This document shows positions 24,450-36,099 of a stretch of DNA of 64,000 bases, in pieces. The notes below the pieces were generated by a model. The model had not been told where the DNA came from, searched no databases, and saw nothing but the letters and a program-made list of their open reading frames with translations. This DNA comes from Colletotrichum lupini (Eukaryota > Ascomycota > Sordariomycetes > Glomerellales > Glomerellaceae), in NCBI RefSeq assembly GCF_023278565.1, contig NC_064678.1, positions 6,324,001 to 6,388,000 on the forward strand, given 5' to 3'. Made by a program: the position numbers and the translations under genes. How positions within the stretch are numbered: the first letter of the stretch is position 1; every line of letters starts with the position of its first letter.

Positions 24450-25511
24450 ATGCCCGCTCTCACTCATGCTGAGCTTGCCTTGGGCGAGCCGCGTTCAACT
24501 GGTCGTTCTTACCACCACCTTTCTTTCTCTCATCTCTGCACTGGTCTTCTGATACTTACCGTCCTGGTCACCTTACGTTTGGTGGTATGTGGTGCTTTCT
24601 GGACTACGACGAGCAACAAGTTCAAAAAGTCTCAAGAACACGATCAACACGCCAAAAACCAGCTTGATTACTTGATCAATCAGCAACGGCTCCATCATCT
24701 CTTCGTCCAAGACGGGGCCTGGGTCATGGAAGAAAAGTCACGTGGGGTCAGCAGTAACACCCTAGTTGCTGGGGCTGAGTCGACTAGGAAGAACAGTCCG
24801 CAGGACGGTTTTATGAGGGGAAATGAGAAAGAGTCGGTTGAAGGTACAGAGAAGAGGAGTAGCGGCGATGTGATGTTTGCGGACCACATCCTTCGAATGG
24901 GCAAAGCTGCGGGTCAACCTTCCGCCCAGTTCATGTTGTCGAGACCTCCGCAGCCTCCTCCTCTCACGCCCCCGGAACTTTCGCCATCGGTTTTCACCTA
25001 TGATGAGCGCAGAAGAAGCTTCACCAGTGGTGTGTCTGAGCTAGATGCATCGTTTTTCGAGCAGCCAAACCCTGACTATATGTCATCAACATCAACCGGC
25101 GCTTCGACAGCAACGCAGGAGGCGCAAACTACGAGGTCCTCCCCAGCACCCCGCAGGAGATCTTACACCAAGATGCTCCCCATTGGAATCCCTTCTCAGC
25201 CATCGGCTACAATACTTGACGATGAAGCCGGCATGGTCTTTTCCCCTTCGTCGTACCCACCTACTTCACCTCTACTTCCCGGCCCTCCCCCTATCTACGG
25301 TGAAATCCGTTATGACGAAGCCACTAAGCAAGAGATTGTCGTGCGAGGCGAGATCATCTCCTCTATGGACGGATCGGGGGCCGGGTGGAAGAGGCATACG
25401 AGAGTCTACGGAGGCGGTGTTTGCCTTGCCTGCGCAGCATCCGGTGACGATAGTCATCACCATGGCGGCTTTTACGGAGAGAACGTCCTGCCAGAAGAGA
25501 AGCGCTACTGA
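24450..25511 (+). CDS. Hypothetical single-pass membrane protein, 353 aa
   Basis: Uninterrupted frame; the family is not recognised. Residues 1-25 are polar, then a hydrophobic stretch (about 30-52, with LLILTVLVTLRLVVCGAFW) makes one membrane span. A polar, possibly helical stretch follows (SQEHDQHAKNQLDYLINQQRLHHLF). The middle is a long Ser/Pro-rich, probably disordered segment with PPQPPPLTPPELSPSVF. The C-terminus is compact and Gly/His-rich, with GGGVCLACAASGDDSHHHGG and FYGENVLPEEKRY; a tail this ordered after a disordered region suggests conservation. The ATG follows a pyrimidine-rich leader, and composition and frame length support a real gene. A signal-anchor topology with the long part outside or in the lumen is possible. 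No function can be given. Confidence 0.7.
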   Translation: MPALTHAELALGEPRSTGRSYHHLSFSHLCTGLLILTVLVTLRLVVCGAFWTTTSNKFKKSQEHDQHAKNQLDYLINQQRLHHLFVQDGAWVMEEKSRGVSSNTLVAGAESTRKNSPQDGFMRGNEKESVEGTEKRSSGDVMFADHILRMGKAAGQPSAQFMLSRPPQPPPLTPPELSPSVFTYDERRRSFTSGVSELDASFFEQPNPDYMSSTSTGASTATQEAQTTRSSPAPRRRSYTKMLPIGIPSQPSATILDDEAGMVFSPSSYPPTSPLLPGPPPIYGEIRYDEATKQEIVVRGEIISSMDGSGAGWKRHTRVYGGGVCLACAASGDDSHHHGGFYGENVLPEEKRY

Positions 25512-26375
25512 AAAACGAAACAAAAACGGCCTTGAGATGAGTCGAAACGAAAGAAGAGAGTGGTCTAATTAGGGTCGATGATACCATTGGGACGGGTCCT
25601 TTTCCTCTGGGACGTAAAGTGGCGATAGACGCAAGCGGCGCTTCATCAGCATCACGGCAGCGGCACAAAATGGGTTTGGTATACCATCTCATCGGGGAGG
25701 TCTCTTCTTTTCATCCAACATTTTACAGCATATTTACTGTCAACTCTTGATTTCATTCTAATATTATGGTCTTGGGGCTTGTCTGTTCGGTATGTTGTTG
25801 AACGCTATCCTGTTACATCTTGGCTTATCGGGTACTCTGGAGAATGGAAGAAAGGGGGTTTTCATTGGGGAAAGGGGGCATGTACTGGTGGACGGATGGG
25901 TTCGAGATTTTCCTTCTTTTTTCCCTTCTTACAATTTCACGCTTCACGATGTTTATGAGTTGACGATGATTACGATGCCAATACCAACGTTCGGTTGGTG
26001 TTGCAACTGCTGAGTGTTTTCTTGTGTTTGTATTGTGGAAAAAGATGAGAGAGCATGTATGTAGCTGAGATCAAGAGATTCGGCGTATGAGTGTGTATCT
26101 AGGTATTCATACGTATGTATCTAAGCCGAGAGGCGAATCCGGAATAAGTGTATCTTACTTTTGCTGTATCTACGTCCTCATGTAGTCCCAAGTCTGAATA
26201 GTGAGCTGTCTCGCAGTCGAAACTATACTGCATAATCTGAAAGACTAATGACCATTCGGGAGGGAAGTCTGGGGTATCAGTTGGTTTCTAGACCAACTGA
26301 TCTGAAAGTCTATCAACAATCCAAGGGTCTCAACGGGGTGTCTTCGGAGAGAGTCTCGATGTGGACACTATCAAA
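25512..26375. other. 3' region of the gene at 24450 and intergenic DNA
   Basis: T-rich downstream region holding the probable 3' UTR. No frame with recognisable content. Confidence 0.4.
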
Positions 26376-26543
26376 TCACTTGAGCCTCATGCGAAGCACC
26401 ACCTGGGGAATAGCTTGCTCCAAATAGCTCTCCGAGAGACAGAGATCAAAGTAGATGAGAAGTTCGGGCAGGTGATGAAAGGCACCCAGCGAGCCATCTC
26501 TCCGCATACCTTTCCACATTCCGAATGAGATACTTTGGAATAT
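26376..26543 (-). pseudogene. Possible decayed gene fragment, 55 aa C-terminal piece
   Basis: On the minus strand a protein-like reading begins IFQSISFGMWKGMRRDGSLG and continues HHLPELLIYFDLCLSESYLE, QAIPQVVLRMRLK and a stop at 26376-26378. The alternation of leucines recalls the C-terminal repeat part of fungal F-box/LRR-like proteins, but the match is weak. Immediately upstream is a TAG in this frame, while a shifted frame is again protein-like (LARTKLDIPKYLIRNVERYAERW), which suggests a frameshift or a missed intron. No start or complete gene could be built. Confidence 0.25.
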
Positions 26544-26936
26544 CTAGCTTGGTTCTCGCCAAGAGACTACGCCTGGTGTGGTTATTGATCTTCAGAGTCT
26601 CACGGGACTTTCGTTCAGGCAGCAAGTAGCCAAGACCACCACGCAGAGAGAAAGAGTCCTGTCAAGGTCTCTCGACGAGGCTTGTCGAGGTCAGGACGCT
26701 TCCAAAGTTCCTTTTCACCTCAGGCGCGGCGCTACGGAAGCTGATGTGAGAGAGCTCCATCTCATAGTCCGAGCCTCCTTTCCCGCCTCCGTTGCGGGAC
26801 ATGTCGCATCAGTAGGAGTTGCCTAGATGAGATTGACCGAGTCAACTCGAGATGTCTCCATCAGTATTCGTACCCCTGAGGCTCCATCGCATCGCAACCC
26901 GAAGACGATCCATCAAGCTTCCTACCTTGCCCTCAG

Positions 26937-26938
<2 letters not shown>

Positions 26939-26975
<37 letters not shown>

Positions 26976-27100
26976 CGGCGACGCCGCGGGCCCGACCGGG
27001 GGGTGTGGCGGTGCGTGCGGCCGCACGGCCGCTGTGACAGGTGTGGGGGCCGAGCCCCACCTCCCCCCCCACACCCCCCCCCCCCCCCCGCGGCGCCGGG
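26939..27100. repeat. Poly-C tract and GC-rich island
   Basis: A run of 36 C (26939-26974) is followed by a GC-only style segment with small palindromes (GCGGCGACGCCGC; TGCGGCCGCA), then runs of 8 C (27063-27070) and 16 C (27074-27089). Composition differs sharply from both flanks, and the flanks are ordinary. It could be a genuine homopolymer repeat able to form G-quadruplex or i-motif structures, or a sequencing or assembly artefact; homopolymer lengths here should not be trusted. Confidence 0.7.
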
Positions 27101-28898
27101 CAATATTGCGGGAACAGGCACGGGAACTAGGGGGTTCTTGTTGGCGTCAGCTCGATTACTGAGATTGAGCTTGAGGATCAAATCCTTCTACCCAAAGTTC
27201 CGAGCGTTAGCTTCGATTCGGGGGGTGTTCGCAAGTCCACCTCGCAGGGCACCTCCCAGGCAAACAGGGCCATCGAACATTCTCATCCCTCCGGCCATGG
27301 CAGATCTTGCAACCTGATGTTTTCGTTCTCGGGAAGGCTGACCTGGTGAGGTTGCCTTCATGCTCATGTTTCTGCCTCCCCGTAGGATGGGAACGTGGGG
27401 TACGGAGACCAAAGTCCCAAATCAAGTAAGCGTCTGCGTCCGCGACCAAGTCTCCGACGACAAGAAGTCTCCGTGAGCTCACCCCGGCGGCTGCGGTGAG
27501 GGGTTATGGCGAGGTTTGCTGCCAAGGACTGGGCCAAAAGTAATTGGCCATGTTTCGAAAGGACTCCCGCCTCGCCAGTCGAGCTTCCTCTCAATTGCGG
27601 CGGTGATCGCGTTTGGGATGCACTTGTACCTGGACAAGGTCGGTTGCGCCCACCACCCCCTCAAGAACTCTAATACCCTTGACCCTGTTCTAGGTCCCCA
27701 TCCTTTCTTGTCGTCTTCTTCTTTATCTCACGTCATATTCGGGACATTCCAGAACAGCCAGACGAACCCCACCTGGCTAGAATGAACGGGATTCTCGAAA
27801 GGCGGCGGATCCTGTTAGGCTGCCGGTTCGTGGACTCGGTCCCCACTTTCCACGGTCCCGAAGGGGGGTGGGGAGGTCATGGGTAAACCGGGAAAGGCAG
27901 TTGAAAGTTGATACCGTTGTAGGCATCCGGCAACAGGCGAGAGTAGGCGACTGACCAGTTGCCGCTTGTCTGCAATGTGTCTGTATCTACGGCCGAGCTG
28001 CGCGGATTCCAGTTTACCCCTCCTTTATCGACGTGTGTGTGTATGCGTATGGCCTCTCGTTCTCCATGACAGAAGCTCGCTCGCAGTTGCGATAACCTCC
28101 TCCAAGTGACGGCTGCCGTGTAACACCCAGAACGCACAGATACACCGTTCTGTTGGGAATGGCGGTGGTGGTTGCGCGTAGGATCTTGATCAGCGAACCC
28201 GCTGTGGGTTGTCTGGAGAAGCGAGGGGTGGGCGAGAGTCTCCCTCCATAGGGTAGCGGTGTATTGTCGTTCATGTTTGTTGCTCCAGACCGACCAACTG
28301 ACACGTCGACACCCGCCATGCACGAAGAGCTCCTTCCACCGTGAGACACCATGCCCAGATGACAGCGCGGAGACTCGGCCAAGGTATGGCCAAGGGGACG
28401 AGCTGCAAGCTCAAGACGGAGATGGCGTTTCTGCGCATGAGCAGATCGTGAGATCACGCCTACGTCAGCTGCCTTGCTGCTTATCACCCTCTCTATCCTT
28501 GACTGTCACGCCTCGACAGCTAGACCTTGATACCGACCTCCGCACACCTGAAAGGTGCCATCGAAGCCTAGTGATCTTCTACAAATTTTACTGAGCTTGG
28601 ACGTGAGCACAGTCCTGACCTCATCAAAGGATTCCGTGGGAATCTGATATAGGGTCATTCTCAAGGTTGAATGATGCCCAAACGTGTTGGTAAGGTGCCA
28701 GGTAACAACAATCGGGAGGATGCTATCCCCTGGGTAGAGTGAGTTCTAGGAAGAGAGAGCCGCAGGATCCGTCATCAGAAGCCGCCGGGGTAGCTTATTG
28801 GTTTGCTATACGAAGTTTGATAGAAATAATACTTGATTGGCTGATGAGCAGCCGTCGAAGCAGAGCTAGCAAGGAGACGAACAGCAGGCGACACAATC

Positions 28899-29525
28899 TT
28901 ACTCTCCGAGGATCTCAGCCCTATGACATGTCCAGGCTGGGCATGCAGGCGTGTTCCCTCGTAGGCTCCTAGGTTCGGCGAGAGGGGTTGGCCGCCGAAG
29001 AGGACCTTGGCCAAGCCTATCTTTATGTCGTTCGATAATTGCCGCAGTCCAGGCCTCAGCATGATCAGAGGTGATTGGAAGTGACCGTATAGGGCCCGTT
29101 ATCCGTGGATACATAAACGATCGGTAAGACTCAGAATCAGGGTCACTGCTTTTCTCCTCGAGCCAAAATCCACACTCCCACGCTTTCAGATGACACATTT
29201 TTGCACATTTCATTCGGTTTGCCGGCAAAGCTGATGTTTGTCATACCTCGTGGAGGATGTTCGAGAACGTATCGGGTTCTCTATACCAAGAAGGTCTTGA
29301 CACCTAAGAGCTGACCATATTGTTCGAATATTCCACTTGGTGACTCGGTTGTCCATCTCCCGATTCAGACAGTAGGCTGACCTTTGTTCCAGCATAATAG
29401 CACATCTTTATCCCTCTCGGTGCGCTCTTTTCCCAGTGCTCACGCACAATCGCGATTTCTGCCGTATCAGGCGGTCGTAACGGATTCACAATGCTTGCCT
29501 CGAGAATGTCAATCAGTGCTTCCAC
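28899..29525 (-). pseudogene. Possible decayed unrecognised gene
   Basis: Two minus-strand readings look like protein. 29304-29525 encodes ALIDILEASIVNPLRPPDTA and EIAIVREHWEKSAPRGIKMC, followed by a GTCAGC that could be a splice donor. 28899-29228 encodes KMCHLKAWECGFWLEEKSSD and RITGPIRSLPITSDHAEAW with a regular helical pattern. A shifted frame at 28775-29062 also reads smoothly. They cannot be joined into one frame by simple introns, and no initiation region is clear. No family is recognised. It is either a broken gene or chance open frames. Confidence 0.2.
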
Positions 29526-32500
29526 AACGCAAGTGAGATGACGCCTTCAAAACACTTGAAACAGAATTGCTCTGCCTTGTCGGTGCCCCGATGTGTCGAG
29601 CATAGATGCCGTCAACTGGCAACAATGGAAACAAGAGTGACATAAAATCATCGGTCCAGTGCCGTTCACTAAGGTACTCGGCTGTGTAGAGCGAACGCTG
29701 TCACATCCCGGGCCAACGATTTTCGAGGACCGTCTGCTCCTACGTCCAAATGTGCTTGAGATTCCTCAACAGACCACGGGTCTGTCTACCGCTGGAGATC
29801 CCGCACAACTCCTACTCGATGGTGAGGCATCCGTTGTGACTGTTTGGAATCTTGGGAAAACAGAATATCAGCATGCGCTGAAGTATGACTGAAGCCAACT
29901 GTCGAACTACGCTATGTTGTCAACGAGGTTTCAGGCCGGTCATCTCTCGTTGGACGGGCATAATATGCTTGAATCGGGAATAGCAACATCCACAGTCGAG
30001 TGACGAAAAGCTTGCTTCTTTCTGTACCATACATGATACTGGTGCCGGCTCCGCGGCTATCAGTTTCATCGTTGACGCGCCTCGTGGCGCTTCAACTTAC
30101 CGCCACCAAGTATGTCTGGCTCCTCGGCGGCAAAAACGCAATGACACGCGAGACCCTCCAAGTCCTGTACTTTGCGCGCTTGTTGGAACAAAGATCTTTG
30201 ATCGCCTCAACTTAAGATACCGTAGAGGCGCCATCTTGCCCAATCAGAAATTTCTCGTCCGGATAGTAGAGTCTTGGCCATGAACAAAGGGGTAACTGTA
30301 GGGCGTCATGAACCACGACAGCGGGGTACGGAAACGCCATGCAGAGAAAGCCGCTACATATAGGGTTTACATGCTGTCGTCGACTTGCTCAGCACCAATC
30401 ACAATATTATAGTTGCGGTCACCTCCAGCGGTTACGGGCCCAAGCAGTTGGGCCAACGATCGATGGGTGGAAAGGTGGAGGGCTGGCAATCGACTGACTG
30501 GAGCCACGTTGACGATCTCCAGGCGTGCAGATCCGTTCTTGACGAGGTGTTACTGTGTTCTAAGCGCTCGCCGAGAAAGGACTTGCAGAATGCATCATGC
30601 AGGCGGCCGACTGCGGGCAAACCATTGCAATGAGCCATAGGTCCGGATCCCATCTTGTCTCCCGGAATTCTTCCCCGCAGTGGTCGGCCGGCGTGAACCC
30701 CTCGCAAAGTTCATTTCGCGAGGGATTTCCCTGCTACCTCGAGGTCGATGGACACGATGTCCAACAGTGCCACACATCGACATCATGTAACTCAGACCTT
30801 GCGATGTGATCAAGCGTGGCCAAACCCGAACTTCAATGTATTCATTCGCACTTATACGTAGTAAGGAAATGATCAGAGGGCACCTGATAGGTAGTGGTGA
30901 CAGCAATCGTCGGGCTTAATACTCCGGCGGATCGCGGCGGCAGGTTCAAGGGCCCATCCCTTGAGAGCCGGCCTGCATGATGGGACGAACGGTGGAACGA
31001 GGCAAGGGTCGGTTTCCATTGCTCACGACAAAAGCCTTGGACAACCAAGTGGGCGGCGGGTAGCTTCCAAAGCCATGCCATGCCATTTCTGTGCAATGAT
31101 TTTCCGTTCCTGCCAAAATCCCTCTATTCCCGCGAAGCCGGGAACGCCATATTCGCAGCGCGGGGTTCGGCTCCTGTCAGCAACGTGGGAAAGGATTGTG
31201 GATGAAATGAGGGTTTGGGATTGAATGGCTGGTGTGGCTTTGCGACTCGTGCAGGAAGAGCCACACATTCTTCCATCGCGTAATTTGCATCAGGGCAGAC
31301 GCGTCTGCGGCGTCGCGGGGCCCGTATTTCTACAAAGCAATTTAACTCAAGGAGCGCCGGGAGGGGCTATAGCCGCGAACGCTAAGTTGGCACGTTAGCC
31401 ACAGTCCGTCGTGTCTCGTTCAGCGCGGGCTAAACGGCATTCTCCTAAAGGCCTATGGAGTTGGGCCCTTTAGGACCCAAGTTATCGCCACCAAGAACCT
31501 GCCACGACTCCTTGGATATGACTCTGGAAGAAGGCCACCTTTCAGTATCGGAATGTGATGCGATGGCAGTTGGGCGCAACAATAGGCGGATGAGTTCAAA
31601 GTGTCTGAAGTTTGACACTGGGCAATTGAGACGAAAATGCTCTCGCGACAGGCTTGCCCTCGGGACCTTCCTTGCTGACAGTCACAGCCCGGAAGTGGGC
31701 CTATCCCGTTGAGATCCGTCAAGAATGTCACCTTGTGGTACTTTTCAGGAGGTTTGATGCCCACATCCTAGCGGGCGCACAGAACCGACAACGCCGTTGA
31801 GACTTGAAGTGTTCTTCTGCGGGTGTTGTCTCAGGTTCCTTGCCCCTTGCGGGAAACCTTGTAAGGTGTGGCCTCCCCTGGCATACATGGCCGAAAACAG
31901 AAGGGGATCAAGAGGCAGTGCGAGGGGAAAGTCTCCGTAAGAACCTGGGGTGGCCGGACGCTGTGGCAGACAGGTTCGTATCCATCAAGTTCGTGGGTCC
32001 ATCTCATATAGGCCCCATCGTTGGCATCGTAGCCACTGTCCGCCTCCTTGTCCATTGTTGTAGCTTGGTCCGGGCGGGCGACGGAGAATGAGGGCTCAAC
32101 ACGGCTTTTCAAGGTCTAGTTGGCTACGCCAGCGTGTTCCGCCTTGAGTGATTGACGAGAAAGCACGCTTGTCATCCCAGCTTCAGGACACCAGCTGGCA
32201 CCGTGGAGTTGTAAAGGAACACATCGACTTTCCAGACATTTTCATGTTGATTGGGAACATTACTGCGAAGCTTCCCACCATGTTTGGGCTAACGGAAAAG
32301 TCATGGTGCAGAATGACGAGTCCAGCAGGTGGGAAGTGGGAGACACACTTGTGTCACCAGGCTGCCCGGTGGCGAGGAGCTATTCTGAGCGACGACTCGT
32401 TGCGTGATGGCGGGGTACCTCGGCATGTGGAGGCGTGTAGCGAAAGAAAGGCGGACAGGTGCCACGACGCCATGTACCGTGTTATCGGAGGAGGTGAAAC

Positions 32501-34020
32501 AGGCTTCCCTAAGCTTTCTGATGGGAAACAGGGCCAACAGACAATGAGTTAGGGAGATGCTGGAAGCGAGACACGGAAACAGCTGATGTCGCTTGCCCCG
32601 ATTGTCGTGCTTCTCAGAGAAACCAAGAGCGGACTACATCAGACCTTATGCCCCCTTGTTTGAGGGGAAAGAGCGGGAGGGCCGGAGAGCCACAGGAGCG
32701 AGGAGAGACGCGCAACAGTAACGGGGCTATTCAGCCTCAGGCGAACAGATTACGGCGTATAGGATTGACCTCTTCTTTTTGCGTTTGCGAAGAAATGATG
32801 AACTACCGTTGAGTCGCTGATAATTAAGTTGGGAAGCCTTGGCGGGAGATGCGGCATCAGTGGAAAGTATCGTGTGGTGTACGGGGGAACCCCCTGGAGG
32901 AGGTCCAAGCAGTCAAAGCTTGCCATGGGGATGGAGGTGCCGCCGCCGTGTTGTCGGTGCCAATCTGCTTTCGTCCAGTGTGCGGCGAAGCGTTTTTTGT
33001 GCCGATGTCAATCATTCTCGAGCACGATCGTCTGTAGTAGCCACACGGCCTGATGAATGTGGTCAGAACCCAGGCATTCAACCCGCGGTCGGGATATCAA
33101 TGGCCATCGAATCATCTCTAGATGGCAAAAGTGTTATTGTGTTTCCGAGGACGCCGAGACCAGGCCACCCAAATTGAAGGGTGGGGAGCTTGCCAGGGCC
33201 CGATCGGGTGCTGCTGCCGTTATGGCTGAAGGTGGTGAAGGATCGATCACCAGAGTCTTGTTCTAGTGTTGCAGCAAAAAAAGGCCACCTTGGCAATGTT
33301 TGAACGGCTGTCGATATCGTTGCTGATTGATGAGACGGCGTTTTGCGGTGGATTCCCCAATGCCAGGTGGGCGAGCTTCGGCTCCGTGTTGATCAGCACA
33401 GAAATAGAATACCTAGACGGGAAAAGGTTGGGGTCCTCGCAAGGGATCTGGAGTCTTGGACACTGGCCAATGGTCGCCTGTTTGGATTGGATGGTTCTTG
33501 ATGCAAGCTGGACCGAGACGTTATGCTATGGCGAGCATGTTCCATAAGGCCGGTATCGTAATTTTGACCAGAAGGAGGCATGGTGGCATGGAAGCATGTT
33601 CGACGTAGCGGTGCGAGCGAGAACGAGAGCTACACAGTAGACCCAATAGACGGGGAGACCAGCGATCCGGGCTCTAGCGAGAGTTTAGCCCCTGAAAACG
33701 GCCAGAACTTGGAGAATGGTGGGTAGCACACTACTGTGGTAGGTAGAGTGGTGAGTGGATGGTGCTTTGCATTGACGTGCGGTTTTGTGGTAGTGTAGTG
33801 GTGTTGTAGTACCAGAGGCACAAGATGTATCCGTAGGTACTTTTCGGCACCTTGAGTTGAGGGTTCTGGTCAAGAGCAGTATCACGATGAGACTGTTGCT
33901 GATGCAGTGATGGAGTCGATGGGGTTGATACTCGCTCGTGCTCTAGCTGAAAGCTGGAACAGGCGACGGGAGGAGGAGTAGAAGTCATTCCTCTTGGACA
34001 TGGCGACGGCGAAAATCGAT

Positions 34021-34021
34021 G

Positions 34022-34052
<31 letters not shown>

Positions 34053-34053
34053 C
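34021..34053 (+). repeat. Hexanucleotide microsatellite (GCCAGA)5
   Basis: Five perfect GCCAGA units plus a partial unit. Not inside a supported gene, although the period of six keeps short frames open on both strands. Confidence 0.9.
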
Positions 34054-34340
34054 CAAAGCAAGGCAATGTTGTGTCGCAAGGGGAAGGGGGAAAAGAGATT
34101 CCCATCAGATGGGACGGAATGCCAGAGGCGGTTGTTGTCTTGGATGGATGTCTTGGATCGTGTTGGATGGTGAGCGGGTGATGGTCTCCGTGATGGCGCG
34201 GGAGTCTGAGCGAGTGCCGGGGCGAAGGGCCGTGGAATGATGATGCTCCAGCTCGAAGGATTAGTGCTGCTAACCTTCCGGTCCACCGCCCTTGGGGCCC
34301 AAGGTCCTTGGGATTGGGTCACTCACTGGGTGTGATGGAG

Positions 34341-34361
34341 GGTGGTGGTGGTGGTGGTGGT
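34341..34361 (+). repeat. Trinucleotide microsatellite (GGT)7
   Basis: Seven perfect GGT units in intergenic DNA. Confidence 0.9.
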
Positions 34362-34682
34362 GTTGTGTGTCTGTAGGTTTGATTCGATGCTGGGCATGAT
34401 GGACGCATCGCACTGCTGCATGAGCTGTGCACATATGGCTTGGATGCTTGGGCCAGAATCTGGAAACAGGTGCAACGACATCTGCAGAGCAGAAATGTGA
34501 ATTGTGAACAGTTAACAAGAAGCAGCCGCAGCTACTCACCTAAGGGCAGAAGGCGATGGTGACAGAATCCAGTGATGTGCAGGGTGCAGCAGCCAGAAAC
34601 GCGAGGCCCGCAACAGCTCTCGGATGCAGCTGGAACTTGCAGCTGGCAGAGGTTGCGAGGATCTCTACGGAGTATCCGTATC

Positions 34683-34694
34683 TAAGGTACCTTA
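34683..34694. repeat. Palindrome TAAGGTACCTTA, copy 2
   Basis: Identical to 18319-18330. Further AAGGTAC and AGGTACG fragments follow within 40 bp, as do CGGAGTATCCG and ACTCCGTAG motifs. Role unknown. Confidence 0.6.
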
Positions 34695-36099
34695 CCACAC
34701 TGTCAAACAGTAAGGTACAGACAGGTACGCAGGACTCCGTAGACGAAGTTAAGTTCCTGAGGACTGAGGAAGGAGGAGAGACCGAGAGACAAGGTACAAA
34801 GGATACTTGCCCAAGGCGGCACATTGTTGCAGATGGAGGGGCGACTTTGCCTTTGACCTCGAGTCACGTCTCCTGGCCTAAGGAAGACTACGCGGTGATT
34901 GGCCGACAAGGCTTCCATTCATCACATTGACTAGCCAAGTTGGGGTCGCCGTCGGGTACTCAGTACCTCGATCTCGGAATGAGGAAGTTTCCTTGGTCGA
35001 AGCAGGAGTGATGGAAGAGCAAGAGAGCACCTGACATGGCCAACTCATGATTTTCAATGCTCGATGCACATTAAGATGCCTTCATAGGTGCCTATCTTAA
35101 GGCTTGCAATGAGTCAATGATTAGAATCCCGTCCTCTGTCGTGAGGTAATGCATCAGTCATTGTACCATGAGTCAACTCGAACTTCCAGGTCGGGGTGGT
35201 TCGACTGAAGTAGGTATGTACAAACACACGGGGCAGGGCAATCTCTCAGCACCGAGCAGACAGGTCTTGCCGGATATGACCCGCGCAGGTATGGTATAAG
35301 GTATGGAGGTGTGGAAGGTGAGGTACCTGATCCGTATGATTTTGCTTTTACGTAGAGTTGCGGATAATACTATAGAGTGTCCGGTAAGAAAGCAAAAAAT
35401 AGAATAAATAATAAATAATAACTGAAGAAAACGAGAAAGAAATGGGATCGCTGCTCGGCTGCCGTCAGTCATCATCCCTGGCCGTGCCTTGTTACCAAGT
35501 CGCATTCCTCGACTGGTTAATCAACTTTGATGAAGCCACGGCTGGACCCATCAGGCCGCCGCCGCGTTGCCGACGCGGTCTTGCCCTGATTGACACTTGA
35601 GGCACGGATATTCGTACGGAATATTCAGGTAATTCTGCGTGTGGCACTGGTAAAATTCGTGCAGTCTATTTAGTTTTTTTCTCCTTGCGACTTCGCCTTC
35701 ATCTTTCTGGTATTTGCTGGTAGGTGCCCTCCTTGTCTCCTTCTTCCTGCAGGCTGTGGTGGATAGATGAGAGTGGAGTCTGTCCATTATGGAAAGTCCA
35801 GATGCAGACACAGCAGGACCTCTCTATCCTTTCTAGTGCATCTTCATAAATGAAAAGGAAGGAAAAAAGTCAAAGGGTGCGGTACGGGAAGGCACTCAGG
35901 TAAGGCGAAAAGGTACATCTGGATCTGGCGTGAAATGGCATGGTTGACCCACTCGAGAGACCCTTGTCCTCGGTTCTTGATCACATCATTGGCCCGTTTT
36001 GTCGCCCGTCTCTGACTCCACCCATCTTGATTGGTCAGGCGCTCGCCTTGAATTGGTAGAGCTGGGTAGGGAAGTGGACCCCGTGGAACTATGGGTGGT

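Larger units (their letters stand above)
27101..36099. other. Gene-poor region, about 9 kb
   Basis: No complete gene is supported. Possible coding debris on the minus strand at 28899-29525 is listed separately. Elsewhere (27.2-28.6, 30-33.5 and 34.5-36 kb) open frames are short, overlap on both strands and carry no recognisable motif. Simple repeats occur at 34021-34053 and 34341-34361. The plus strand turns strongly pyrimidine-rich after about 36.1 kb. Composition is not RIP-like, so loss of genes here would be by ordinary mutation. Confidence 0.4.
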
